A stretch of 64,000 nt of DNA, from the NCBI RefSeq assembly GCF_030317205.1, contig NZ_JASZYB010000001.1, forward strand, positions 2,046,001 through 2,110,000. Reading direction: 5' to 3'. Under the pieces are notes generated by a model. It ran no database searches. It was not told where the DNA came from and saw nothing but the letters and a program-made list of their open reading frames with translations. Origin of the DNA: Variovorax sp. J2L1-78. GTDB lineage: Bacteria; Pseudomonadota; Gammaproteobacteria; Burkholderiales; Burkholderiaceae_C. Position numbers and translations under genes: made by a program. Shown here piece by piece: positions 25,756 through 34,947 of the stretch; within the stretch, counting starts at the first letter, position 1; each line of letters opens with the position of its first letter.

Positions 25756-26136
25756 TTATTCCACACCCACGCGCCACGCGGTCGCATCGGTGGCGTCTTC
25801 GCTGCCTTCCGCCTCGTCAACCATGCCGCCCTGGATCTGTTCCTTGAGCTTGGCACTGGCATGGAAGGTCGCGACGCGACGCGCGCCGATCGGGATCGCC
25901 TCGCCGGTGCGCGGGTTACGCCCGGGGCGCGGCGCCTTCACGCGGATCTGGAAATTGCCGAAGCCGGAGATCTTGACGTCGGTGCCTTCGATGAGGCTCG
26001 TCGACACCAGTTCGAAGAAGGCCTCGACCATGTCCTTGGACTCGCGCTTGTTCAGGCCGATCTGCTCGAACAGCAGTTCGGCCAGGTGGGCCTTGGTGAG
26101 CGCGGGCGTTTCGAGGGCTTCGAGCGTGAAATCCAT
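25756..26136 (-). CDS. ihfA: Integration host factor subunit alpha
   Basis: 126 residues: the HU/IHF fold with ALTKAHLAELLFEQIGLNKR, KISGFGNFQIR and the DNA-minor-groove arm RPGRNPRTGEAIPIGARRV. IHF bends DNA at specific sites as a heterodimer with IhfB. The protein has an extra N-terminal stretch (MDFTLEALETP) and a C-terminal acidic tail compared with E. coli IhfA. Two starts are possible: ATG 26145, overlapping the pheT stop (ATGA), or ATG 26136, which has AGAGG at a proper distance. I prefer 26136. Confidence 0.93.
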   Translation of the reverse strand: MDFTLEALETPALTKAHLAELLFEQIGLNKRESKDMVEAFFELVSTSLIEGTDVKISGFGNFQIRVKAPRPGRNPRTGEAIPIGARRVATFHASAKLKEQIQGGMVDEAEGSEDATDATAWRVGVE

Positions 26137-26141
26137 AACGT

Positions 26142-28580
26142 TCATCCTCTGAGGCGCGCGCCGAAGTCGGCCGCCAGTCGGTCGACGATCGCGCGCACGG
26201 CCGGGTCGACCTGCTCGTCGGTCAGCGTGGCGGCATCGTCCTGGAAGCTCAGGCGAACGGCCATGCTCTTCTCGCCCGCGGCGAGGCCGCCAGTCGCGGT
26301 GACCATGCCATCACGCGCCGTCTGCGGCCGGTAGATGTCGAACAGCACCACATCGCGCAGCAGGCCGCCGGTCGACGCCAACCCGATGGCCTGCATCAAC
26401 GCGCCGTGCGTGACGCTTTCGGCCACGACAACGGCGATGTCGCGCTCGACCGCCTGGAACTTCGGGACCGGCTTCGCGACCGGCACCGATCGCGCGGCCA
26501 GGGCCTCGAGGTCGAGTTCGAACACGATCGGTGCCTGCGCGAAGTCCCACTTCTGACGCCAGCGCGGATGCAGTTCGCCGACCACGCCGATGACGCGTCC
26601 GTCGACCAGCACCCGGGCCGAACGCCCCGGGTGCAGCGCCGGGTGCTCGGCGACCTCGAAGGTCGGCACGCGCGGGGCGAGCAACGCCTCGACATCGCCC
26701 TTCACGTCGTAGAAGTCCACGCGCTGCGGCTTGCCGTCCCAGCGCGCCGCCTCGGCGTCGCCCCAGGCCAGGCCGGCCAGGCGCATCGGCTGCGAAATGC
26801 CCTTGACGGTGCTGTCGGTGGTCTCGACCGTGTCGTCGCGCAGGAACACGCGGCCCGCCTCGAACACGCGCACACGCGGCGCCTTGCGGTCGAGGTTGAA
26901 CTTGAGCACCTGCAGCAATGAGCCGATCAGCGACGAGCGCATCACGCTCATTTGGCTGGCGATCGGGTTCAGCAGCTTCACCGGGTTCGCATTGCCGGCG
27001 AGGTCTTGTTCCCAGTGCGCTTCGACGAAGCTGAAGTTGATGGTTTCCTGGTAGCCCAGCGCGGCGACGCGATGGCGCACCGCGAAACGGCTGCGTTGCG
27101 CTTCGGGCCGCACGCGTGCAGTGATCGGCGCGAGCGGCGCGGTGGTCGGCAGATTGTTATAGCCGATGAGGCGCGCCACCTCTTCGATCAGGTCTTCCTC
27201 GATCAGCAGGTCGAAGCGGTGCGGCGCGGGCGTGACGATGACCGTGCCCTCGCCCTCCTCGATCGGCAGGCCCAGCCGGCGCAGCGCATCGACGCATTGC
27301 GCCTGTGTGATGGGCATGCCGATCACGCGGGCCGCGCGGGCGACGCGCAGCGTCACCGGTTTGGCTTCGGGCAGGCGCAGCGTCTCGTCGACGATCGGGC
27401 CAGCGTCGCCGCCGCAGATGTCGATCACGAGCTGCGTGATTCGTTCGATGATCTGCACCGTGCGGCTCGGGTCCACGCCACGTTCGTAGCGATGGCCGGC
27501 ATCGGTCGAGAAATTGAAGCGGCGCGAGCGGCCCTGGATCGCTTCGGGCCACCAGAAGGCGGCTTCGACGTAGATGTTCTTCGTGTCGTCCGACACGGCG
27601 GTCGCGTCGCCGCCCATGATGCCGGCGAGCGACTCGACCGCCTGTTCATCGGCGATGACTCCGACCTTCTCGTCGACCGTGACGGTGTTGCCATTGAGCA
27701 GCTTGAGCTGTTCGCCGGCCTGGCCCCAGCGCACCGTGAGGCCGCCGTGGATCTTGTCGAGATCGAAGATGTGCGACGGCTGGCCGTACTCGAACATCAC
27801 GTAGTTGGAGATATCGACCAGCGGCGTGACGCTGCGCTGGCCGCAGCGCGCCAGGCGGTCGACCATCCAGGCGGGCGTCTTGGCCGTGGTGGTCACGCCG
27901 CGCACGACGCGGCCGGAAAAGCGACCGCAGAGTTCGGGCGCCAGCACCTTCACCGCCACCGTGTCGGCCAGCTTTGCCGTGACGGGCGGAATGGTCGGCG
28001 TCTTGAGCGGCGCGCCGGTCAGCGCCGACAGCTCGCGCGCGATGCCGTAGACCGACAGGCCATGCGCCAGGTTCGGCGTCAGCTTGAGCGTGAGCAGCGT
28101 GTCGTCGAGTTGGAGCACGTCGCGCACGTCGGCGCCAAGGGGTGCATCCGCCGACAGCTCGAGCAAGCCGCCGTGGTCGTCGCTGAGCTTCAGCTCGCGC
28201 GCCGAGCACAGCATGCCCTGGCTCTCCACGCCGCGCAGCTTGCCCAGCTTGATGAGGAAGGGCTTGCCATCGTCGCCGGGTGGCAGTTCAGCACCCACGA
28301 GCGCGCACGGCACCTTGATGCCGACGCGCGCATTCGGTGCGCCGCACACGATGTTGAGCAAGGCGCCCTGCCCCACGTCGACCTGGCACACACGCAGGCG
28401 ATCGGCGTTGGGGTGCTGCACGGCTTCCTTGATCTCGCCGACGACGATGTGGCTGAAAGGCGGTGCGGCGGGGCGGCTCTCTTCGACTTCGAAGCCCCCC
28501 ATGGTGAGCGTCTCGGCCAGTTCGGCGCTGGACAGCGGCGGGTTGCAGAACTCGCGCAACCAGGACTCGGGGAATTGCAT
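26142..28580 (-). CDS. pheT: Phenylalanine--tRNA ligase beta subunit
   Basis: 812 residues, the usual proteobacterial length. Domains in order: the N-terminal OB-fold tRNA-binding (EMAP-like) domain about 40-150, B3/B4 editing region about 210-390, B5 about 400-475, the catalytic-like core, and the C-terminal anticodon-binding FDX-ACB domain about 718-811. It forms the alpha2-beta2 enzyme with PheS, encoded 33 bp upstream. The ATG is preceded by GACAAGAGAACAACGAG-like purine-rich sequence, and the stop overlaps the first possible ihfA start. Confidence 0.96.
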   Translation of the reverse strand: MQFPESWLREFCNPPLSSAELAETLTMGGFEVEESRPAAPPFSHIVVGEIKEAVQHPNADRLRVCQVDVGQGALLNIVCGAPNARVGIKVPCALVGAELPPGDDGKPFLIKLGKLRGVESQGMLCSARELKLSDDHGGLLELSADAPLGADVRDVLQLDDTLLTLKLTPNLAHGLSVYGIARELSALTGAPLKTPTIPPVTAKLADTVAVKVLAPELCGRFSGRVVRGVTTTAKTPAWMVDRLARCGQRSVTPLVDISNYVMFEYGQPSHIFDLDKIHGGLTVRWGQAGEQLKLLNGNTVTVDEKVGVIADEQAVESLAGIMGGDATAVSDDTKNIYVEAAFWWPEAIQGRSRRFNFSTDAGHRYERGVDPSRTVQIIERITQLVIDICGGDAGPIVDETLRLPEAKPVTLRVARAARVIGMPITQAQCVDALRRLGLPIEEGEGTVIVTPAPHRFDLLIEEDLIEEVARLIGYNNLPTTAPLAPITARVRPEAQRSRFAVRHRVAALGYQETINFSFVEAHWEQDLAGNANPVKLLNPIASQMSVMRSSLIGSLLQVLKFNLDRKAPRVRVFEAGRVFLRDDTVETTDSTVKGISQPMRLAGLAWGDAEAARWDGKPQRVDFYDVKGDVEALLAPRVPTFEVAEHPALHPGRSARVLVDGRVIGVVGELHPRWRQKWDFAQAPIVFELDLEALAARSVPVAKPVPKFQAVERDIAVVVAESVTHGALMQAIGLASTGGLLRDVVLFDIYRPQTARDGMVTATGGLAAGEKSMAVRLSFQDDAATLTDEQVDPAVRAIVDRLAADFGARLRG

Positions 28581-28613
28581 CTCGTTGTTCTCTTGTCTTG
28601 AAAGGCGGCGGGT

Positions 28614-29690
28614 TTACTGGAACTGCGACAGAAAGCGCAGGTCGCCGTCGAAGAACAGCCGCAGGTCGTTCACGCCGTAGCGCAGCATCGTGAGCCGGTC
28701 GGGGCCCATGCCGAAGGCGAAGCCGATGTAGCGCTCGGGGTCCAGCCCCATGTTGCGCACGACGTTCGGGTGCACCTGGCCGGAGCCCGCGACCTCGAGC
28801 CAGCGGCCGGCCAGCGGGCCGCTCTGGAACTGGATGTCGATCTCGGCGCTGGGCTCGGTGAAGGGGAAGAAGCTCGGTCGGAAGCGCAGCACCAGGTCGT
28901 CGCTTTCGAAGAAGGTGCGGCAGAAGTCGGTGAAGACGACCTTCAGGTCCTTGAAGCTGACGTTCTCGCCGAGCCACAGGCCTTCGCACTGGTGGAACAT
29001 CGGCGAGTGCGTGGCATCGCTGTCGACGCGGTAGGTGCGGCCCGGTGCAATCACGCGGATCTCGGGCGCCTTCGTGGTACCGGTCGTGTCGTTGGCGGCG
29101 GCGTCGAACTGCGCCGCGTACTTCTTGATGTGCTGGTGGGCGTAGCGCACCTGCATCGGGCTGGTGTGCGGACGCAGGTTGTACGGAACGCCGTCATCGC
29201 CGTTGATGTCGACATAGAAGGTGTCCTGCATCGAACGCGCCGGGTGGTTCGGCGGGTTGTTGAGCGAGGTGAAGCTGTGCCAGTCGCTCTCGATTTCCGG
29301 GCCGTCGGCCACATCGAAACCCATGCTGGAGAAGATCGCCTCGATGCGCTCCAGGGTGCGGCTCACCGGATGGAGGCCACCGCCGGCGGGCCGACGCCCC
29401 GGCAGCGTCACGTCGAGCGACTCGGCGCGCAGCTGCACCGCCAGTTCTTCATCGGCCAGTTGCTGGCGGCGCTCGGTCAGGGCCGCCTCGATCGCCTGCT
29501 TGACCACATTGATCGCCGCGCCGCGCGACTTCTTCTCGTCGACCGGCAACTGGGCCATGCCCTTCATCAGCTCGGTGATGCGGCCGGCCTTGCCGAGAAA
29601 CAGCGCCTTGGCGTTCTCGAGATCGGCCGGCGCCTTGGCTTGGGCAAAGGCGACCCGTGCGGTGTCGACCAGGGAGTCCAACTCGTTCAT
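28614..29690 (-). CDS. pheS: Phenylalanine--tRNA ligase alpha subunit
   Basis: 358 residues: an N-terminal coiled coil that binds tRNA-Phe (about 1-90) and a class II catalytic core with motif 2 ([20 protein letters not shown]), [16 protein letters not shown] and motif 3 [14 protein letters not shown]. It attaches phenylalanine to tRNA-Phe together with PheT. The gene follows an intrinsic terminator at 29709-29748, so its level may be set by readthrough from the upstream ribosomal-protein genes or by a separate promoter. Confidence 0.96.
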   Translation of the reverse strand: MNELDSLVDTARVAFAQAKAPADLENAKALFLGKAGRITELMKGMAQLPVDEKKSRGAAINVVKQAIEAALTERRQQLADEELAVQLRAESLDVTLPGRRPAGGGLHPVSRTLERIEAIFSSMGFDVADGPEIESDWHSFTSLNNPPNHPARSMQDTFYVDINGDDGVPYNLRPHTSPMQVRYAHQHIKKYAAQFDAAANDTTGTTKAPEIRVIAPGRTYRVDSDATHSPMFHQCEGLWLGENVSFKDLKVVFTDFCRTFFESDDLVLRFRPSFFPFTEPSAEIDIQFQSGPLAGRWLEVAGSGQVHPNVVRNMGLDPERYIGFAFGMGPDRLTMLRYGVNDLRLFFDGDLRFLSQFQ

Positions 29691-29708
29691 GACATTTCTT
29701 CGAGGGGA

Positions 29709-29748
29709 AAATAAAAAAGGGCTGGTGCTTTCTCAAGCGCCAGCCCTT
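29709..29748 (-). terminator. Intrinsic terminator between rplT and pheS
   Basis: On the minus strand AAGGGCTGG and CCAGCCCTT form a 9-bp stem with a 14-nt loop, followed by TTTTATTTT. It lies 52 bp after the rplT stop and 18 bp before pheS. In E. coli this spot carries the pheM leader peptide and attenuator; here the space between rplT and the hairpin has no start codon followed by Phe codons, so peptide-driven attenuation is not evident. Confidence 0.8.
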
Positions 29749-29800
29749 GTGCCGTGGGCGCAGACGGCCGCTCCGAAGAGCGACAGACTGCTGTGCGGGA

Positions 29801-30160
29801 TCAAGCAGCCAGCTTGGCCTTGACCTGCTCCACGATGCCGGCAAAAGCGGCCTTGTCGTGCACGGCGATATCGGCCAGGACCTTGCGGTCGATCTCGATA
29901 CCGGCCTTGCGGATGCCGTTGGCGAACTGGCTGTAGGTCATGCCCAGTTCGCGGGACGCGGCGTTGATACGCGCGATCCACAACTGACGGAACACGCGCT
30001 TCTTGGTGCGGCGGTCACGGTAGGCATATTGACCTGCCTTCATCACCGCCTGTTTGGCGACGCGGAAGACGTTGCCGCGGCGACCGCGGAAACCCTTGGC
30101 GAGGGCGAGAACTTTCTTGTGGCGGGCGCGAGCCGTTACACCACGTTTGACGCGAGGCAT
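29801..30160 (-). CDS. rplT: 50S ribosomal protein L20
   Basis: 119 residues beginning [20 protein letters not shown], with the basic N-terminal extension and the globular domain [20 protein letters not shown] typical of L20. It is needed for early 50S assembly, and in E. coli and Bacillus it represses its own operon. It follows rpmI by 22 bp in the infC-rpmI-rplT order. Confidence 0.97.
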   Translation of the reverse strand: MPRVKRGVTARARHKKVLALAKGFRGRRGNVFRVAKQAVMKAGQYAYRDRRTKKRVFRQLWIARINAASRELGMTYSQFANGIRKAGIEIDRKVLADIAVHDKAAFAGIVEQVKAKLAA

Positions 30161-30182
30161 GTGTTACTCCTGTTCGTCTGAA

Positions 30183-30386
30183 TTAAATGCCCATGCCGGG
30201 CAGCATGGCAGCCATCGAAACCATGTTGGTTTCGTGAACCGTCACTGCACCGCGCAGGTGGCGCTTGTTCTTGGTGGTCTTCTTGGTCAGGATGTGACGC
30301 TTGAAGGCTTGACCGCGCTTGACGGTGCCACCGGGACGAACGCGGAAACGTTTTTTCGCGCTGCTCTTGGTCTTCATTTTGGGCAT
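30183..30386 (-). CDS. rpmI: 50S ribosomal protein L35
   Basis: 67 residues beginning [20 protein letters not shown] and ending with the [14 protein letters not shown] tail found in betaproteobacterial L35. ATG 30386 matches the family start and is preceded by AAAGGAGC; an ATG two codons upstream (30392) is possible. The 130-bp gap to infC could hold an L20-dependent control site, but I cannot identify a pseudoknot by eye. Confidence 0.96.
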   Translation of the reverse strand: MPKMKTKSSAKKRFRVRPGGTVKRGQAFKRHILTKKTTKNKRHLRGAVTVHETNMVSMAAMLPGMGI

Positions 30387-30516
30387 GTTCATGCTCCTTT
30401 AATTTGTGCTCGTGAGGCGCTGCGGATACTCCACAGACTTGTTGGCCCCGAGACACTTCTTCATCTCGCCCCCGCCTTGCGGCGTGAGCGAAATCCCTTT
30501 GAATCTTCTCGTCCGC

Positions 30517-31125
30517 TCAGGCCGAAGCCGTTGCGGGTGCTGCCGCGGCATCGCCTGCTGGCTTTGCCGCCGCACCAGCCTTCTTACGGCCCGGCGCGAT
30601 CATCATGATCATCTGGCGACCTTCCAGTTTCGGAAACTGCTCGACAGTGATCAAGTCGGCCAGCTCGTCGCGAATGCGATTGAGCAAAGCCAGCCCCAGC
30701 TCCTGGTGCGTGATCTCGCGGCCACGGAAGCGCAGCGTGATCTTGCATTTGTCGCCCTCTTCAAGAAAACGCTTGATGTTGCGCATCTTGATGTTGTAGT
30801 CGCCATCGTCGGTACCGGGCCGGAACTTGATTTCCTTGACCTCGATGACCTTCTGCTTCGACTTCGCTTCCGCGGCTTTCTTCTGCTCGTGGTACTTGAA
30901 CTTCCCGTACTCGATCAGACGGCAGACCGGCGGATTGGCCGCAGCCACCACCTCGACCAGGTCCACGTCGGCCTCACCGGCCAGACGCAGGGCCTCGGAA
31001 ATACTCATGACACCCAATGGCTCGTTTTCCGGGCCGACCAGGCGGACTTCCGGGGCCATGATTTCCCGGTTCAGGCGGTGTTGGCGTTCCTCGCGGTGGC
31101 GGCGGTCGCGAAATGCAGTAGCGAT
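30517..31125 (-). CDS. infC: Translation initiation factor IF-3 (AUC start)
   Basis: 202 residues when started at ATC 31125-31123 on the minus strand. The N-terminal sequence from there ([20 protein letters not shown] after the initiator) is the conserved IF-3 leader segment; the first ATG in frame, at 31059, would cut it off. AAGGA lies 8 nt before the ATC. The N domain (about 24-95) and C domain with [14 protein letters not shown] and [13 protein letters not shown] follow, then an Ala/Pro tail. IF-3 discriminates start codons, and the E. coli gene uses AUU so the protein can repress itself; AUC here should work likewise. Confidence 0.9.
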   Translation of the reverse strand: MATAFRDRRHREERQHRLNREIMAPEVRLVGPENEPLGVMSISEALRLAGEADVDLVEVVAAANPPVCRLIEYGKFKYHEQKKAAEAKSKQKVIEVKEIKFRPGTDDGDYNIKMRNIKRFLEEGDKCKITLRFRGREITHQELGLALLNRIRDELADLITVEQFPKLEGRQMIMMIAPGRKKAGAAAKPAGDAAAAPATASA

Positions 31126-31148
31126 GGTCAGAATCCTTCAATCAATTT

Positions 31149-31165
31149 GCTACAGAAACTGTAGC
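31149..31165. repeat. Short perfect inverted repeat between thrS and infC
   Basis: GCTACAG-AAA-CTGTAGC: a 7-bp stem with a 3-nt loop, 24 bp before the AUC start of infC on the minus strand. It has no T run and so is unlikely to be a terminator. It could be an RNA processing or stabilising hairpin between thrS and infC. Confidence 0.6.
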
Positions 31166-31211
31166 TAACACCGTCGAATCCACGCCCACAAAACAGACTT
31201 CTCGAGAAAAA

Positions 31212-33119
31212 TCAGCGTTTGTGTTGAATGTCGTCGGCGATCTTTTGCGAGAACGCTTCTACCGACATGGCACCGAGGTCAACATTGCCCCGGGCGCGCA
31301 CTGCGACGGCACCTGCTTCCTTCTCCTTGTCGCCTACGACAAGGATGTACGGGAGCTTTTGCAACGAATGCTTGCGTATTTTATACGTAATCTTCTCGTT
31401 GTGCAGATCGAGCTGAACTCTAAGCCCTTGATTCTGCAGCGTTTTCGCCACTGATGCTGCGTAGTCGGCCTGCCCCTCGCTGATATTGAGCACCGCGACA
31501 TGCACCGGCGCCAGCCATGCGGGCAACGCGCCGGAGTGGTGTTCGATGAGCATGCCGATGAAGCGCTCGAGGCTGCCGACGATGGCGCGGTGCAGCATCA
31601 CCGGGTGCGCGCGGCCACTCGTCTCCGTCACGTACTCGCCGCCCAGACGCTCAGCCGTGTTGAAGTCCACCTGCATCGTGCCGCACTGCCACTGACGGCC
31701 CAGGGCGTCCTTGAGCGTGTATTCGATCTTGGGGCCGTAGAAGGCACCGTCGCCCGGCGAGATGATGAAGTCCACCCCCGAACGGCGCAGCGCCTCCATG
31801 ACGGCATGCTCGGCCTTGTCCCACAGTTCGTCCGAGCCCACGCGGTTGTCCGGCCGCGTGGCGACCTTGTAGAGGATCTCCGTGAAGCCGAAGTCGGCGT
31901 ACACCTTCTGCAGTTGCGCCGTGTAGTTGACGCACTCTTCCAGGATCTGGTCTTCCGTGCAGAAGATGTGCCCGTCGTCCTGCGTGAAGCCGCGCACGCG
32001 CATGATGCCGTGGAGCGCGCCGCTCGGCTCGTTGCGGTGGCACTGGCCGAACTCGCCATAGCGCAGCGGCAGGTCGCGGTAGCTGCGCAGGTCGCTCTTG
32101 AAGATCAGCACGTGGCCCGGGCAGTTCATCGGCTTGAGCGCGTATTCACGCTTTTCCGACTCCGTCGTGAACATGTTGTCGCGGTAGTTCTGCCAGTGGC
32201 CCGTCTTCTCCCACAGGCTCTTGTCGAGAATCTGCGGGCCCTTCACTTCCCAGTAGCCCGTGTCGCGGTAGATGGCGCGCATGTACTGCTCGACGGCCTG
32301 CCACACCGCCCAGCCCTTGGGGTGCCAGAACACCACGCCCGGTGCCACCTCGTCGATGTGGAACAGGTCGAGTTCCTTGCCCAGCTTGCGGTGGTCGCGC
32401 TTCTCGGCTTCCTCGATGCGCTGGATGTACTGCTCGAGCTGCTTCTTGTCGGCCCAGGCCGTGCCGTAGATGCGCTGCAGCTGCTCGTTCTTGGCATCGC
32501 CACGCCAGTAGGCGCCGGCCAGCTTCGTGAGCTTGAAGACCTTCAGGAAACGCGTGTTCGGCACGTGCGGGCCGCGGCACATGTCGACGTATTCCTGGTG
32601 GTAGTACAGGCCCATGGCCTGCTCGTCGGGCATGTCCTCGACCAGCCGCAGTTTGTAGTCCTCGCCGCGCGACTTGAACACCTCGATCACCTCGGCACGC
32701 GGCGTCATCTTCTTGACGACGTCGTAGTCCTGCGCGATCAGCGCCTTCATGCGCTCCTCGATCGCCGCCATGTCCTCGGGCGTGAAGGGGCGCTCGTAGG
32801 AGATGTCGTAGTAAAAGCCTTCGTCGATCACCGGCCCGATCACCATCTTGGCCGTCGGGTACAGCTGCTTGACCGCGTGGCCGACCAGGTGGGCCGTGGA
32901 GTGGCGAATGATCTCGAGGCCTTCCTCGTCCTTTGGCGTGATGATCTGGAGCCGGGCGTCGTGGTCGATGATGTCGCTGGCGTCGACGAGCTTGCCGTCG
33001 ACCTTGCCGGCCACCGTCATCTTGGCAAGGCCGGGGCCGATGGACTGGGCCACGTCGGCCACCGACACCGGGCCGGGGTACTCGCGTCGCGAGTTGTCAG
33101 GAAGCGTGATCTGGATCAT
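31212..33119 (-). CDS. thrS: Threonine--tRNA ligase
   Basis: 635 residues: TGS domain (1-62), the second additional editing domain (about 65-225, with [15 protein letters not shown]), the class II core (about 245-535, with [11 protein letters not shown] holding the zinc cysteine, motif 2 around [15 protein letters not shown] and motif 3 [13 protein letters not shown]) and the anticodon-binding domain. It charges tRNA-Thr and hydrolyses Ser-tRNA-Thr. ATG 33119 ([10 protein letters not shown]) matches the family start and has GAGG 8-11 nt upstream. Expression is probably controlled by the leader described at 33138-33267. Confidence 0.97.
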   Translation of the reverse strand: MIQITLPDNSRREYPGPVSVADVAQSIGPGLAKMTVAGKVDGKLVDASDIIDHDARLQIITPKDEEGLEIIRHSTAHLVGHAVKQLYPTAKMVIGPVIDEGFYYDISYERPFTPEDMAAIEERMKALIAQDYDVVKKMTPRAEVIEVFKSRGEDYKLRLVEDMPDEQAMGLYYHQEYVDMCRGPHVPNTRFLKVFKLTKLAGAYWRGDAKNEQLQRIYGTAWADKKQLEQYIQRIEEAEKRDHRKLGKELDLFHIDEVAPGVVFWHPKGWAVWQAVEQYMRAIYRDTGYWEVKGPQILDKSLWEKTGHWQNYRDNMFTTESEKREYALKPMNCPGHVLIFKSDLRSYRDLPLRYGEFGQCHRNEPSGALHGIMRVRGFTQDDGHIFCTEDQILEECVNYTAQLQKVYADFGFTEILYKVATRPDNRVGSDELWDKAEHAVMEALRRSGVDFIISPGDGAFYGPKIEYTLKDALGRQWQCGTMQVDFNTAERLGGEYVTETSGRAHPVMLHRAIVGSLERFIGMLIEHHSGALPAWLAPVHVAVLNISEGQADYAASVAKTLQNQGLRVQLDLHNEKITYKIRKHSLQKLPYILVVGDKEKEAGAVAVRARGNVDLGAMSVEAFSQKIADDIQHKR

Positions 33120-33137
33120 GGAGAAAACCTCGGACTG

Positions 33138-33169
33138 AAAAACAAAAAAAGCGCGGGGGACCGCGCTTT
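33138..33169 (-). terminator. Attenuator terminator in the thrS leader
   Basis: On the minus strand AAAGCGCGG and CCGCGCTTT form a 9-bp stem with loop TCCC, followed by TTTTGTTTTT, 18 bp before the thrS start. The 5-prime arm (GCGCGG) can instead pair with CCGCGC at 33198-33203, which lies just after the leader-peptide stop codon, giving an antiterminator. That in turn can be sequestered by CGCGG at 33233-33237 inside the peptide gene. The three-way choice is the layout of a ribosome-controlled attenuator. Confidence 0.8.
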
Positions 33170-33204
33170 GTTCTGGAGACGACTGGCGAACCAGCGTGCG
33201 CGGA

Positions 33205-33267
33205 TTACCGGCGCGTTCCTTCGAGGGAAGCGCCGCGGGTAGCACGGGGCGTAGTTCGCGGTGTCAT
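33205..33267 (-). CDS. Putative thrS leader peptide
   Basis: A 20-residue frame, [20 protein letters not shown], with five Thr codons (codons 2, 5, 6, 10 and 18, using ACA, ACT, ACG, ACC, ACG). AAGG lies about 11 nt upstream. A ribosome stalled at Thr10 would cover 33233-33237 and free 33198-33203 to block the terminator; a ribosome at the stop codon (33205-33207) would cover 33198-33203 and let the terminator form. So shortage of charged tRNA-Thr should raise thrS. Five Arg codons are present too, which weakens specificity. Read from sequence; no experiment known to me. Confidence 0.65.
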   Translation of the reverse strand: MTPRTTPRATRGASLEGTRR

Positions 33268-33326
33268 AACCAGATTGCCTTTCTCGCTCTTGTGTGGGTG
33301 AGACATGGGTGAGACAGAAGCCTTCG

Positions 33327-33332
33327 ATTCTA
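33327..33332 (-). promoter_or_regulatory. Putative -10 box of the thrS operon promoter
   Basis: TAGAAT on the minus strand, in the context GGATAGAATCG, lies 60 bp upstream of the leader peptide. The matching -35 is poor because the spacer overlaps the T run of the aceA terminator. Transcription from here would include the whole leader. Confidence 0.45.
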
Positions 33333-33343
33333 TCCGCAGCACG

Positions 33344-33371
33344 GAAAAAAGCCCGGCGCGCGACCGGGCTT
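33344..33371 (-). terminator. Intrinsic terminator after aceA
   Basis: On the minus strand AAGCCCGG and CCGGGCTT form an 8-bp stem with a 7-nt loop, followed by TTTTTT-CC, 22 bp after the aceA stop. It separates aceA from the thrS operon. Confidence 0.85.
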
Positions 33372-33392
33372 GAAGGTGACAGCAGACGAATC

Positions 33393-34712
33393 TCAGTGGA
33401 ACTGCTCTTCCTCGGTGGAGCCAGTCAGCGCCGTCACGCTGGACTTGCCACCCTGGATGACGGTGGTCACTTCGTCGAAGTAGCCGGTACCGACTTCCTG
33501 CTGGTGCGACACGAAGGTGTAGCCGCGCTCGCGTGCTGCGAACTCGGGCTCCTGCACCTTCTCGACATAGGCCGACATGCCGCGCTGTGCATAGTCCTGC
33601 GCCAGATCGAACATGTTGAACCACATCGAGTGGATGCCGGCCAGCGTGATGAACTGGTACTTGTAGCCCATCGCGCCCAGTTCCTTCTGGAACTTGGCGA
33701 TGGTCGCGTCGTCGAGGTTCTTCTTCCAGTTGAAGGACGGCGAGCAGTTGTAGGCCAGCAGCTTGCCCGGGTGCACCTTGTGCACGGCTTCGGCGAACTT
33801 GCGGGCGAACTCGAGGTCGGGCGTGCCCGTCTCGCACCACACCAGGTCGGCATAGTGCGCGTAAGCCACGGCGCGGCTGATGGCCTGGTCCATGCCCTTC
33901 TTCGTGCGGTAGAAGCCTTCGGCCGTGCGCTCGCCGGTGATGAAGGGCTTGTCGTTCTCGTCGTAGTCGCTGGTGATCAGGTCGGCGGCCTCGGCATCGG
34001 TGCGTGCGATGACCAGCGTCGGCGTGCCGCACACGTCGGCCGCCATGCGCGCGGCGATGAGCTTCTGCACGGCCTCGGTGGTCGGCACCAGCACCTTGCC
34101 ACCCATGTGACCGCACTTCTTCACCGATGCGAGCTGGTCTTCGAAGTGCACGCCACCGGCACCGGCCTTGATCATGGCCTTCATCAGCTCGAAGGCGTTG
34201 AGCACGCCACCGAAGCCTGCTTCGGCGTCCGCCACGATCGGCGCGAAGTAGTCGACGTAACCCGCATCGCCCGGGTTGGTGCCCTTCGACCACTGGATCT
34301 CGTCGGCACGGCGGAAGGTGTTGTTGATGCGTTCGACCACCGTCGGCACCGAATCCACCGGGTACAGCGACTGGTCCGGGTACATCGACGCGTAGCTGTT
34401 GTTGTCCGCGGCCACCTGCCAGCCCGACAGATAGATCGCCTTGATACCGGCCTTGACTTGCTGCATGGCCTGGCCGCCGGTGAGCGCGCCGAGGCAGTTC
34501 ACGTAGGGCTCGCTGTGCACGAGGTCCCAGAGCTTCTCTGCACCGCGACGTGCCAGGGTGTGCTCGATGGGGAAGGAGCCGCGCAGCCGCACGACCTCGG
34601 CGGCGCTGTAGCCGCGCTTGATGCCCTTCCAGCGCGGGTTCGTGGCCCAGTCTTTCTCGAGGGCGGCGATCTGTTGTTCACGACTGAGTTGTTCGGTGAA
34701 GGTCTGCGGCAT
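33393..34712 (-). CDS. aceA: Isocitrate lyase
   Basis: 439 residues. The catalytic loop KKCGHMGGK (Cys200) and the signature segments [30 protein letters not shown] and [10 protein letters not shown] identify the glyoxylate-cycle enzyme that splits isocitrate into glyoxylate and succinate during growth on acetate or fatty acids. ATG 34712 ([14 protein letters not shown]) was chosen over an upstream ATG at 34805 because the latter would extend over the promoter and operator region. It is monocistronic, with its own terminator. Confidence 0.96.
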   Translation of the reverse strand: MPQTFTEQLSREQQIAALEKDWATNPRWKGIKRGYSAAEVVRLRGSFPIEHTLARRGAEKLWDLVHSEPYVNCLGALTGGQAMQQVKAGIKAIYLSGWQVAADNNSYASMYPDQSLYPVDSVPTVVERINNTFRRADEIQWSKGTNPGDAGYVDYFAPIVADAEAGFGGVLNAFELMKAMIKAGAGGVHFEDQLASVKKCGHMGGKVLVPTTEAVQKLIAARMAADVCGTPTLVIARTDAEAADLITSDYDENDKPFITGERTAEGFYRTKKGMDQAISRAVAYAHYADLVWCETGTPDLEFARKFAEAVHKVHPGKLLAYNCSPSFNWKKNLDDATIAKFQKELGAMGYKYQFITLAGIHSMWFNMFDLAQDYAQRGMSAYVEKVQEPEFAARERGYTFVSHQQEVGTGYFDEVTTVIQGGKSSVTALTGSTEEEQFH

Positions 34713-34787
34713 GGTGACTCCGTTGCGGTTGATTGAATGGGAAGGCGCTGGGCCCTGGCATTCACTGTACGCCGACACCCCTGTCTT

Positions 34788-34805
34788 ATGTCTTATATAA
34801 GACAT
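34788..34805. promoter_or_regulatory. Perfect 18-bp palindrome upstream of aceA
   Basis: ATGTCTTATATAAGACAT is self-complementary and lies 76-93 bp upstream of the aceA start, in an AT-rich island within high-GC DNA. Its centre TATATAAG/TATATG could overlap the promoter. GntR-family (FCD) regulators of organic-acid metabolism commonly bind GTCTTAT-type palindromes, so an acetate or propionate-responsive repressor is a reasonable guess. A second, imperfect repeat TTTCTCATATCGAGAAAA lies at 34864-34881. Confidence 0.7.
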
Positions 34806-34947
34806 ATATTTTCTTCTTGAAAAACAACAACTTAGCCTGATATTTTCTCAATGCAAAAAACGCTTTCTCATATCGAGAAAAAATAGTGCGCCGCAACATC
34901 GGCGTATTGCGCATCGTGAAAGGCGTTTCTGGAAATGAAACGCCGAC

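Noticed and set aside
29750..29800. Phe leader peptide before pheST
   Set aside because: No start codon followed by Phe codons exists between the rplT stop and the hairpin.
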